A stretch of DNA of 6,254 bases from the NCBI GenBank assembly GCA_945871545.1, contig CAMBWJ010000121.1, positions 1 through 6,254 of the forward strand, written 5' to 3'. Shown piece by piece: positions 1 through 4,889 of the stretch; position 1 is the first letter of the stretch, and each line of letters starts with the position of its first letter. The DNA comes from an uncultured Clostridia bacterium (lineage in GTDB: Bacteria; Bacillota_A; Clostridia; Christensenellales; Aristaeellaceae). The notes beneath the pieces were generated by a model. That model searched no databases, was not told where the DNA came from, and saw only the letters and a list, made by a program, of their open reading frames with translations. Both the position numbers and the translations under genes were made by a program.

Positions 1-576
1 CATGCCCTTGTAGACGATGGTGCGGCTGGACAGGGAGCACACATATGCCCCCGTGCTCTTCTTTTCAAAGCTGCGGCGCAGCACGTACAGCCTGCGGTCG
101 AAGGGCAGTCCCTGCCCAACGCCCTCGGGGCGCTCGACAAAGCACTGCACGATGGCGGGCATCGTGCCTCTCGCGCCCTCGCCCAGAATTCCCGGGCAGC
201 AGGGCACATCGCGCCAGCAGATCAGGCGCAGTCCCTCCTGTGCGGCGGCCGCTTCCATCGCCGCACGAACCTGCTCCATTTCCAGGTTTTCGGGCACAAA
301 GAGCATGCCAACGCCGTAATCGCCGGCACCCCCCAGCTTCCAACTGTTCTCTGCGGCCCAGGCAGCGAACAGAGCGTGGGGAAGCTGCGTCAGCACGCCC
401 ACGCCGTCGCCCGTGGTTCCCAGGGCGTCGCAACCGGCGCGGTGTGCCAGGCGCTCCACGATCGTCAGCGCGTCCGAAACCGTCTTATGACTCCTTTGTC
501 CGGACAGATCCACCACGGCGCCAACGCCGCAGGATTCATGTTCCATTTGCGCATCGTAGAGTGGGTACTGTTTCAT
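1..576 (-). CDS. gltB: Glutamate synthase large subunit, N-terminal part (cut by window edge)
   Basis: This is the first 192 codons of the large (glutamine-hydrolysing) subunit of glutamate synthase, which releases ammonia from glutamine and passes it to 2-oxoglutarate to make glutamate. The start MKQYPLYDAQMEHESCGVG places Cys16 as the class II amidotransferase nucleophile behind a 15-residue propeptide, as in the family, where the leader is removed to expose the Cys. Family blocks follow: RLAHRAGCDALGTTGDGVG (about 46-64), LPHALF, VPCCPGILGEGARGTMP and the run CSLSSRTIVYKGM at the window edge. A typical GltB is about 1500 aa, so only the glutaminase domain is visible. The ATG overlaps the stop of the ANTAR gene as ATGA, with GGAGAG about 10 bases upstream, which indicates one operon and likely translational coupling. 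Nothing suggests it is broken; it simply runs off the window. Confidence 0.93.
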   Translation of the reverse strand, partial: MKQYPLYDAQMEHESCGVGAVVDLSGQRSHKTVSDALTIVERLAHRAGCDALGTTGDGVGVLTQLPHALFAAWAAENSWKLGGAGDYGVGMLFVPENLEMEQVRAAMEAAAAQEGLRLICWRDVPCCPGILGEGARGTMPAIVQCFVERPEGVGQGLPFDRRLYVLRRSFEKKSTGAYVCSLSSRTIVYKGM

Positions 577-1103
577 GACAAGCTCTCTCCATTCAATATG
601 CGGCGGGCACTCTCGGTCATCTTGATGCCCAGGCGCATGCTCATGCGCTGCAGGGCCTGATGTGCCTGCTGCTCAGTATATCCGCTGCCCTCGATCAGCA
701 GCGCCTTCGCCTCTTCGATCAGTTGCTTTTCCTCAGGTGAGCGCCGGGGCATGCGCATGTAGTGTAGCTGCACCAGCATGTTGACTGCGCTGGAGAGCTC
801 GCCCCGGGTGAAGGGCACCGGCAGGCGGAACAGCGCGTGGTGTTCGCACCTCTCCAGCTGATCCGGCTTGCCCAGCACCAGCATCAGCACCTGATCTCCC
901 AGGTCGTAGGCCAGCTCATCCACCGTGCGATCGGGAAAGCGCGTGCCGCACACCAGGATGCCGTCGTGACAGGCGTCGAAGGCGCGCATGACTTCGTTTC
1001 CCGTCGCACATTTGCGGAACACCTGCAGGCCGGAAGCATCCAGCACGGACGCGATCTGTTCGCACTTCCTCGCGTCTGCAAATGCGACAATGATCTTGGC
1101 CAT
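573..1103 (-). CDS. ANTAR-domain RNA-binding antiterminator with degenerate receiver domain (NitR-like)
   Basis: This is a 176-aa two-domain regulator. Residues about 124-171 form an ANTAR domain (EEKQLIEEAKALLIEG, then GYTEQQAHQALQRMSM, then TESARRIL), the three-helix fold that binds paired RNA hairpins and prevents transcription termination. Residues 1-115 have the alternating beta/alpha pattern of a response-regulator receiver but lack its active site. The beta-1 acidic pair is reduced to D10, the phospho-acceptor position after beta-3 (ILVCGTRFPD) is Cys52/Gly53, not Asp, and the beta-5 Lys is missing from RLPVPF (93-98). It is therefore probably not phosphorylated in the usual way. The start is chosen for GGGGTGA (1108-1114) close to the ATG. 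It lies between glnA and gltB, the position of the regulator called nitR in solventogenic clostridia (from memory), so control of glutamine/glutamate genes is inferred. Candidate RNA targets lie in the glnA leader and just upstream of its own start. Confidence 0.9.
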   Translation of the reverse strand: MAKIIVAFADARKCEQIASVLDASGLQVFRKCATGNEVMRAFDACHDGILVCGTRFPDRTVDELAYDLGDQVLMLVLGKPDQLERCEHHALFRLPVPFTRGELSSAVNMLVQLHYMRMPRRSPEEKQLIEEAKALLIEGSGYTEQQAHQALQRMSMRLGIKMTESARRILNGESLS

Positions 1104-1107
1104 GATC

Positions 1108-1115
1108 TCACCCCT
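1108..1115 (-). promoter_or_regulatory. Ribosome binding site of the ANTAR gene
   Basis: AGGGGTGA lies 4 bases before the ATG at 1103-1101. It is a one-mismatch version of the AGGAGGTGA consensus and fixes the start of the ANTAR gene. The SD and start lie downstream of all the competing hairpins of the junction, so those structures would act before ribosomes load on this gene. Confidence 0.7.
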
Positions 1116-1186
1116 AAATCAACATTTTGTAAGATGTACACTGGGATCGGGCGATATTTTTGGTTTCGATTTCCCTGAAATGCCGC

Positions 1187-1257
1187 GGGCGCAGTTTCTT
1201 GGCTGCGCCCGGGATTTTCAAAGGCTCCGTTGCCCCGCACATGCGGAGCAGGGCGCA
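1187..1257 (-). promoter_or_regulatory. Structured junction between glnA and the ANTAR gene (competing RNA hairpins)
   Basis: The RNA just after the glnA stop can form several structures that exclude one another. (a) UGCUCCGC pairs with GCGGGGCA around an AUGU loop (1250-1231). (b) GGGGC pairs with GCCUU around the hexaloop AACGGA (1236-1221), which has the A1/G4 bases of ANTAR target loops and reuses the 3' arm of (a). (c) GCUCCG (1249-1244) pairs with CGGAGC (1229-1224). (d) CGGGCGCAG pairs with CUGCGCCCG around an 8-base loop (1211-1186), the strongest stem. (e) The GGGCGCA inside (d) can instead pair with UGCGCCC at 1257-1251, an exact copy of its partner. Stem (d) is not followed by a U-run, so it is not a textbook terminator. 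The layout fits a switch or attenuator between glnA and the downstream genes, or an mRNA processing or stability element. No convincing promoter was seen in 1104-1257. Confidence 0.55.
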
Positions 1258-2589
1258 TCAATAGGTAATCAGGTACTTGGAGATCTCCCAGTTGCTCACA
1301 TGGGTGCGATAGGCGTCCCACTCGGCGTACTTGCCCTCGGTGTAGTGGCTGACCACGTGATCGCCCAGGGCCTCGCAGATCAGCTCGTCCGCCTTCAGCG
1401 CATCCACAGCGGCCTTCAGGGAGCCCGGCAGGCTCTTGATGCCCTTGGCGTCGCGGGTGGCCTCGTCCATGGCGAAGATGTTCTCGGTGATCTCATCCGG
1501 CGGGGTCATGCCCTTCTCGATGCCGTCCAGACCGGCGGCCAGGCACACGGCCAGCGCCAGGTAGGGGTTGCAGGTCGGGTCGGGACAGCGCAGCTCCACA
1601 CGGGTCGCCTGACCGCGGGCCGCCGGGATGCGGATCAGGGCGCTGCGGTTGCTGGCGGACCAGGCCAGATAGCAGGGAGCCTCATAGCCGGGAACCAGGC
1701 GCTTGTAGGAGTTGACCAGCGGGTTGGTGATGGCCGCCATGCCGCAGACGTGCTTGAGCAGGCCGGCGATGAAGGCGTAGGCCTCCTTGGAGAGCTTGCG
1801 GCTGTCGTCGGGATCGAAGAACACGTTCTTGCCATCCTTGAACAGGGACATGTTGGTATGCATGCCGCTGCCGTTGATGCCGAACACCGGCTTGGGCATG
1901 AAGGTGGCATGCAGGCCGTTCTTCTGGGCCAGGGTCTTGACCGCCAGCTTGAAGGTCATGATGTTGTCGGCAGCGGTCAGCGCCTCGGCGTACTTGAAGT
2001 CGATCTCGTGCTGGCCCTGGGCAACCTCGTGGTGGGAAGCCTCAATCTCGAAGCCCATCTGCTCCAGCGCCAGACAGATCTCGCGGCGGGTGCTCTCGCC
2101 GTGATCCAGCGGGCCCAGATCGAAGTAACCGGCCTCGTCGGAGGTGGTGGTGGTGGGGTTGCCGTTTTCATCGGTCTGGAAGAGGAAGAACTCGCACTCC
2201 GGGCCAACGTTGAAGGAGTAGCCCATGTCGGCGGCCTTCTTCAGCACGCGCTTGAGCACGCCGCGGGGATCGCCCACGAAGGGGGTGCCGTCCGGATTGT
2301 ACACGTCGCAGATCAGGCGGGCAACCTTGCCGTGCTGCGGTCTCCAGGGAAGCACCGTGAAGGAATCCAGATCCGGATAGAGGTACTGGTCGGACTCGTG
2401 GATGCGAACGAAGCCTTCAATGGAGCTGCCGTCGATCATGATCTGGTTGTTGACAGCCTTCTCAATCTGGGATGCGGTGATGGCGACATTCTTCAGCTGA
2501 CCGAAAATGTCGGTGAACTGCATGCGGATGAACTCCACGTCTCCCTCGCGAACCAGGCGGATGATGTCTTCCTTGCTGTACTTACTCAT
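1258..2589 (-). CDS. glnA: Glutamine synthetase, type I-alpha
   Basis: ATP-dependent cytosolic ligation of ammonium to glutamate, giving glutamine. It is 443 aa, the usual length for the alpha form (the B. subtilis enzyme is 444). The N-terminal beta-grasp domain (about 1-100) contains [11 protein letters not shown] with Arg62, the residue tied to glutamine feedback in the alpha class. The catalytic domain follows with GPECEFFLF, the metal-ligand block [32 protein letters not shown] and [13 protein letters not shown]; Glu303 of the last is the active-site flap Glu. The end ([11 protein letters not shown]) resembles the Bacillus C-terminus that contributes to feedback control. It lacks the insertion and adenylylation region of the beta class. 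The start at 2589 is chosen for GAGGAGGT 7 bases upstream and for homology. An upstream ATG at 2751 in the same frame lies above the promoter and would add 54 unrelated residues. It is the first gene of an operon with the ANTAR regulator and gltB. Confidence 0.97.
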   Translation of the reverse strand: MSKYSKEDIIRLVREGDVEFIRMQFTDIFGQLKNVAITASQIEKAVNNQIMIDGSSIEGFVRIHESDQYLYPDLDSFTVLPWRPQHGKVARLICDVYNPDGTPFVGDPRGVLKRVLKKAADMGYSFNVGPECEFFLFQTDENGNPTTTTSDEAGYFDLGPLDHGESTRREICLALEQMGFEIEASHHEVAQGQHEIDFKYAEALTAADNIMTFKLAVKTLAQKNGLHATFMPKPVFGINGSGMHTNMSLFKDGKNVFFDPDDSRKLSKEAYAFIAGLLKHVCGMAAITNPLVNSYKRLVPGYEAPCYLAWSASNRSALIRIPAARGQATRVELRCPDPTCNPYLALAVCLAAGLDGIEKGMTPPDEITENIFAMDEATRDAKGIKSLPGSLKAAVDALKADELICEALGDHVVSHYTEGKYAEWDAYRTHVSNWEISKYLITY

Positions 2590-2596
2590 GACTGCG

Positions 2597-2604
2597 ACCT
2601 CCTC
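2597..2604 (-). promoter_or_regulatory. Ribosome binding site of glnA
   Basis: GAGGAGGT lies 7 bases before the ATG at 2589-2587, close to a perfect Shine-Dalgarno. It decides the glnA start against the in-frame upstream ATG at 2751. It sits in a possible weak stem (CGAC with GUCG, 2617-2594), which could modulate access. Confidence 0.9.
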
Positions 2605-2617
2605 AAAAATCTGTCGG

Positions 2618-2665
2618 AAAATAGAAAAAGAGCAAACTGGACGTTCAACATCGCCCCTTTGCTCT
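2618..2665 (-). terminator. Intrinsic terminator (attenuator) in the glnA leader
   Basis: AGAGCAAA (2665-2658) pairs perfectly with TTTGCTCT (2636-2629). An inner stem GGGCG/CGTCC with an 8-base loop closes the top. The hairpin is followed at once by TTTTCTATTTT (2628-2618). It lies between the glnA promoter and the glnA RBS, so it can only act as an attenuator of glnA itself; no gene ends upstream of it on this strand. The 5' arm can instead be held in the alternative hairpin at 2669-2646. Confidence 0.75.
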
Positions 2666-2669
2666 GTTG
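2646..2669 (-). promoter_or_regulatory. Candidate ANTAR-type antiterminator hairpin in the glnA leader
   Basis: The RNA 5' arm CAACAGAGC (2669-2661) pairs with GCGAUGUUG (2654-2646) around the hexaloop AAAGGG (2660-2655). The stem is five Watson-Crick pairs, a tandem G·A/A·G step in the sheared arrangement, then two G-C pairs. The loop has A at position 1 and G at position 4, the bases conserved in ANTAR target hexaloops. It uses the same bases as the 5' arm of the leader terminator, so the two cannot coexist. Known ANTAR targets have two such hairpins; a convincing second one is not seen. A weak candidate is GUUG and CAGU around AACGUC (2649-2636), which overlaps the first. This is inference from folding by eye. 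Confidence 0.5.
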
Positions 2670-2674
2670 CGGGT

Positions 2675-2703
2675 ATCATAACAGAATTCCCCACGGCTGT
2701 CAA
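2675..2703 (-). promoter_or_regulatory. glnA promoter (sigma-A/70 type, extended -10)
   Basis: The -35 TTGACA (2703-2698) is perfect, the spacer is 17 bp, and the -10 TATGAT (2680-2675) is preceded by TG one base upstream (extended -10). Transcription is expected to start near 2668, giving a leader of about 79 bases that opens almost directly into the antiterminator/terminator region. A CTTGCAA motif lies exactly 7 bp upstream of the -35, matching the divergent asnB promoter. Confidence 0.9.
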
Positions 2704-2710
2704 GACTTTT

Positions 2711-2812
2711 TTGCAAGCGAGAAATGTTGATTTTTCGTTTCTTCGGCCCAATTCCGAGTTTTTACCTATATATGACGACGGAAATGAATGTTAAATGAAA
2801 TTGAACTTGCAA
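2711..2812. repeat. Inverted CTTGCAA pair flanking the divergent promoter region
   Basis: TTGCAAG (2711-2717) and CTTGCAA (2806-2812) are exact reverse complements. Each lies 7 bp upstream of the TTGACA of its own promoter, glnA to the left and asnB to the right. The enclosed stretch (about 90 bp) is AT-rich with A/T runs, unlike the GC-rich genes. A shared activator or repressor site is possible, but the motif does not match a regulator box I can name; a GlnR/TnrA-type box (TGTNA-N7-TNACA) was looked for and not found. Confidence 0.5.
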
Positions 2813-2819
2813 TTCCCCA

Positions 2820-2848
2820 TTGACAGCGCCGTCAGATTGTGATAAGAT
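2820..2848 (+). promoter_or_regulatory. asnB promoter (sigma-A/70 type, extended -10)
   Basis: The -35 TTGACA (2820-2825) is perfect, the spacer is 17 bp, and the -10 TAAGAT (2843-2848) is preceded by TGA (extended -10). Transcription should start near 2855, just before the T-box leader. It has the same design as the glnA promoter, including CTTGCAA 7 bp upstream of the -35. Confidence 0.88.
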
Positions 2849-2854
2849 TCACCC

Positions 2855-3150
2855 AATTTCAAACGCAAACGCGATGAGGAAGAAAAGTAAGCAGGTTCGA
2901 GCTTGATCGAAATAATTTGTGGCCACAGAGAGCGGGCGGCGCTGAGAGTCCCGTGCACAAGCCTGGTGAAAGAACCCTTCCGAGCCCAAACCCAAAGCGA
3001 TGGTGCAAGTAGGGGCGGCGTGGGGACGGCACGTTACAACCGTCGGGGCTTGTTGGAGCCCGCTAAGAAGCAAATCAGGTGGCACCACGGATCGGCGGCA
3101 TTCGTCCTGAAACAGAGGACGGGCCGCAAAAAATTCGGAGGTGCTTATTT
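2855..3150 (+). promoter_or_regulatory. T-box riboswitch, asparagine (AAC) specifier, leader of asnB
   Basis: This leader senses uncharged tRNA-Asn. Stem I opens with GATGAGGAAGAAAAGTA (2873-2889), then carries AGAGAGC (2927-2933) and a CGGG/CCCG distal stem (2933-2936 with 2950-2953). The specifier codon AAC is at 2973-2975, in the standard context before CCTTCCGAG. AAGTAGG (3007-3013) and a GACGG/CCGTC stem III (3025-3044) follow. The antiterminator is intact. CAGG (3076-3079) pairs with CCTG (3106-3109), and ACG (3087-3089) pairs with CGT (3103-3105), leaving the 7-base bulge TGGCACC (3080-3086). Its TGGC would pair with the GCCA end of tRNA-Asn, whose discriminator base is G. The competing hairpin CGTCCT/AGGACG (3103-3121), extended by GCGGC/GCCGC, is present, but AAAAAA, not a U-run, follows it. 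The specifier matches the downstream gene. Whether control is on transcription or on translation is unclear. Confidence 0.93.
3137..3142 (+). promoter_or_regulatory. Ribosome binding site of asnB
   Basis: GGAGGT lies 9 bases before the ATG at 3152. The GGUGCU at 3140-3145 is complementary (one G·U) to GGCACC at 3081-3086, which is the tRNA-binding bulge of the T-box, so SD masking in the tRNA-free state is possible. Confidence 0.8.
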
Positions 3151-3151
3151 T

Positions 3152-4732
3152 ATGTGTTCTATCTTTGGCATTGAGAGCAAGACGATTCCCATGGAGCAGA
3201 TGCAGGCCAGCTTTGATCGCACGATCTCCCGCGGGCCGGACATGTCCCGCATGATCGAAGTGGAGTGCGGATATCTGGGCTTCCACCGGCTGTCCATCAT
3301 GGGCCTGGACGCGCGCGGCATGCAGCCCTTCGAGCTGGACGGCAGCTACGCGATCTGCAACGGCGAGCTCTACGGCTTCCGCCCGGTGCGCGAGCGCCTG
3401 AAGGCGAAGTACAGCTTCAAGGGCGAGTCCGACTGCGAGATTCTGCTGCCCCTGTACCGGGAATACGGGCTGGAGATGTTCAAGGCACTGGACGCGGAAT
3501 TTGCACTCATCATCTACGACGCGCAGCGCAAATCCTTCGTGGCCGCCCGCGATCCCATCGGCATCCGCCCGCTGTACTATGGTGTGCTCAAGGACGGTGG
3601 CATGGCCTTCGCCAGCGAGCCGAAGAACCTGGTGGGCCTGTGCGAGACCATCCTCCCCTTCCCGCCCGGCTGCTACTGGGCCGACGGCGAATTCACCCGC
3701 TACGCCGATCCCGCCCACGTGGATCAGTTCCAGATGACCAGCATTGACGACGCTTGCAGCCATCTGCGGCAGCTTCTGATCGAGGGCGTGGAGAAGCGCC
3801 TGGACGCGGATGCGCCGGTGGGCTTCCTGCTCAGCGGCGGTTTGGACAGCTCCCTGGTGTGCGCCATCGCGGCAAAGTCCCTGGGCAAGAAGATCCGCAC
3901 CTTCTCCATCGGCATGGACGTCGACGCAATCGATCTGAAGTACGCCCGCAAGGTGGCCGACTTCATCGGCAGCGACCACACCGAGGTCATCATCAGCGAG
4001 AAGGACGTGCTGGACGCGCTGGAGCCGGTGGTGGAGCTGCTGGGCACCTACGACATCACCACCATCCGCGCCAGCATCGGCATGTACCTGGTCTGCAAGT
4101 ACATTCACGAGAACACCGATGTCCGCGTACTGCTGACAGGCGAGATCTCGGACGAGCTGTTCGGCTACAAGTACACCGACTTCGCCCCCGACGCTGCCGC
4201 CTTCCAGGAGGAGGCCGAAAAGCGCATCCGCGAGCTGCACATGTACGACGTGCTGCGCGCCGACCGCTGCATCTCCGTCAACTCCCTGGAGACCCGCGTG
4301 CCCTTCGGCGACCTGGCCTTCGTGCACTACGCCATGTCCATCGACCCCGCCATGAAGATGAACACCTACGACATGGGCAAGTACCTGATCCGCAAGGCCT
4401 TCGCGGACGATCATCTGCTGCCCGAGGAGATTCTGTGGCGGCAGAAGGCGGCCTTCAGCGACGCGGTGGGCCACTCCATGGTAGACGACCTCAAGGCCCT
4501 GGCCGCGCGCAGCTACACCGACGCGGAATATGAGGAAAAGCGCATGCAGTACGATCACGCCCGCCCCTTCACCAAGGAGAGCCTGCTCTACCGCGAAATC
4601 TTCGAGAAGTACTACCCCGGACAGTCCCACATGGTGGTGGACTTCTGGATGCCCAACAGAACCTGGCCGGGCTGCGACGTGGACGATCCCTCCGCGCGCG
4701 TGCTGAAGAACTACGGCGACAGCGGCAAATAA
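3152..4732 (+). CDS. asnB: Asparagine synthase, glutamine-hydrolysing (AsnB)
   Basis: It makes asparagine from aspartate, ATP and glutamine through beta-aspartyl-AMP. It is 526 aa, slightly shorter than E. coli AsnB (554). The N-terminal class II amidotransferase domain (2 to about 190) starts MCSIFG, with Cys2 exposed after Met removal, and has FHRLSIMG (44-51), NGELYG (70-75), SDCEILLPLY and ARDPIGIRPLYYG. The synthetase domain has the ATP PP-loop SGGLDSS (228-234), SIGMDVDAIDLKYA, TYDITTIRASIGMYL, GEISDELFG (330-338), LETRVPFGD and WRQKAAFSDAVGHSM, all aligned in order with E. coli AsnB. Two usually conserved spots differ: SRGPD in place of HRGPD (26-30), and GEISDE in place of GEGSDE. The start is fixed by the Cys2 rule and the GGAGGT site; the frame is open upstream through the leader, but that is non-coding T-box. 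The Asn T-box makes expression respond to asparagine starvation. No U-tailed terminator follows directly; only a GTCCG/CGGAC hairpin at 4734-4750 is seen. Confidence 0.96.
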   Translation: MCSIFGIESKTIPMEQMQASFDRTISRGPDMSRMIEVECGYLGFHRLSIMGLDARGMQPFELDGSYAICNGELYGFRPVRERLKAKYSFKGESDCEILLPLYREYGLEMFKALDAEFALIIYDAQRKSFVAARDPIGIRPLYYGVLKDGGMAFASEPKNLVGLCETILPFPPGCYWADGEFTRYADPAHVDQFQMTSIDDACSHLRQLLIEGVEKRLDADAPVGFLLSGGLDSSLVCAIAAKSLGKKIRTFSIGMDVDAIDLKYARKVADFIGSDHTEVIISEKDVLDALEPVVELLGTYDITTIRASIGMYLVCKYIHENTDVRVLLTGEISDELFGYKYTDFAPDAAAFQEEAEKRIRELHMYDVLRADRCISVNSLETRVPFGDLAFVHYAMSIDPAMKMNTYDMGKYLIRKAFADDHLLPEEILWRQKAAFSDAVGHSMVDDLKALAARSYTDAEYEEKRMQYDHARPFTKESLLYREIFEKYYPGQSHMVVDFWMPNRTWPGCDVDDPSARVLKNYGDSGK

Positions 4733-4733
4733 A

Positions 4734-4750
4734 GTCCGCCAAATACGGAC
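4734..4750 (+). other. Small hairpin after asnB
   Basis: GTCCG (4734-4738) and CGGAC (4746-4750) form a 5-bp stem with a 7-base loop just past the asnB stop. No U-run follows, so it is a weak candidate for an mRNA 3' end. The nearest strong terminator for asnB is at 4822-4866. Confidence 0.3.
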
Positions 4751-4762
4751 GCGCCGCCGGTC

Positions 4763-4791
4763 TTGACAATCCGCTGCAAATCCATTACACT
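4763..4791 (+). promoter_or_regulatory. Promoter of the aldo/keto reductase unit
   Basis: The -35 TTGACA (4763-4768) is perfect, the spacer is 17 bp, and the -10 is TACACT (4786-4791), 4 of 6 matches. The expected start is near 4798. It lacks the CTTGCAA motif and the extended -10 of the glnA and asnB promoters. A transcript from here would run into the terminator at 4822 before reaching the gene. Confidence 0.65.
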
Positions 4792-4821
4792 AAATTCAGA
4801 TGAATTTGCACAGCCCGCTGT

Positions 4822-4866
4822 GCCCGCCCCTGAGACGGAGAAAAATTCTCCCGGGGCGGGCTTTTT
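4822..4866 (+). terminator. Strong intrinsic terminator upstream of the aldo/keto reductase gene
   Basis: GCCCGCCCC (4822-4830) pairs with GGGGCGGGC (4853-4861), an inner GGAGA/TCTCC stem caps it with an AAAAT loop, and TTTTT (4862-4866) follows. It can end asnB transcripts. It also lies downstream of the TTGACA promoter at 4763 and upstream of the reductase RBS, so it may attenuate that gene. A small GCACAG/CTGTGC hairpin (4808-4823) precedes it and shares two bases with its 5' arm. Confidence 0.85.
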
Positions 4867-4879
4867 GCAGGCTGGGAAC

Positions 4880-4884
4880 GGAGG
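4880..4884 (+). promoter_or_regulatory. Ribosome binding site of the aldo/keto reductase
   Basis: GGAGG lies 5 bases before the ATG at 4890. It decides the start: the frame is open from an ATG at 4800, but that start has no SD and its first 30 codons run through the terminator hairpin. Confidence 0.85.
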
Positions 4885-4889
4885 AAAAC

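Noticed and set aside
1104..1180. Internal promoter for the ANTAR gene
   Set aside because: A-rich stretches and TTACAAAAT resemble parts of a -10, but no paired -35 and -10 at proper spacing was found.
988..2730. 580-codon open frame on the plus strand opposite glnA
   Set aside because: It is antisense to a clear glutamine synthetase, its translation is low-complexity (rich in G, V, L, A, H) with no recognisable domain, and long antisense frames are expected opposite GC-rich codon use.
2590..2751. 54-residue N-terminal extension of GlnA from the ATG at 2751
   Set aside because: The region holds the promoter, the leader terminator and the SD. The family start and the GAGGAGGT site place the ATG at 2589.
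2786..2806. GlnR/TnrA-type box in the divergent intergenic region
   Set aside because: TGTTAAATGAAATTGAA has a TGTNA half, but the second half does not reach TNACA; not enough to call.
2903..3151. Upstream extension of AsnB through the leader
   Set aside because: The frame is open but the sequence is a T-box. AsnB needs Cys at position 2, which fixes the ATG at 3152.
2849..4630. 593-codon open frame on the minus strand opposite asnB
   Set aside because: It is antisense to a clear AsnB and runs through the T-box leader; same compositional artefact, no domain, no RBS.
4800..4889. 30-codon extension or leader peptide before the aldo/keto reductase
   Set aside because: No SD is possible so close to the predicted transcript start, the codons run through the terminator hairpin, and the family N-terminus begins at 4890.
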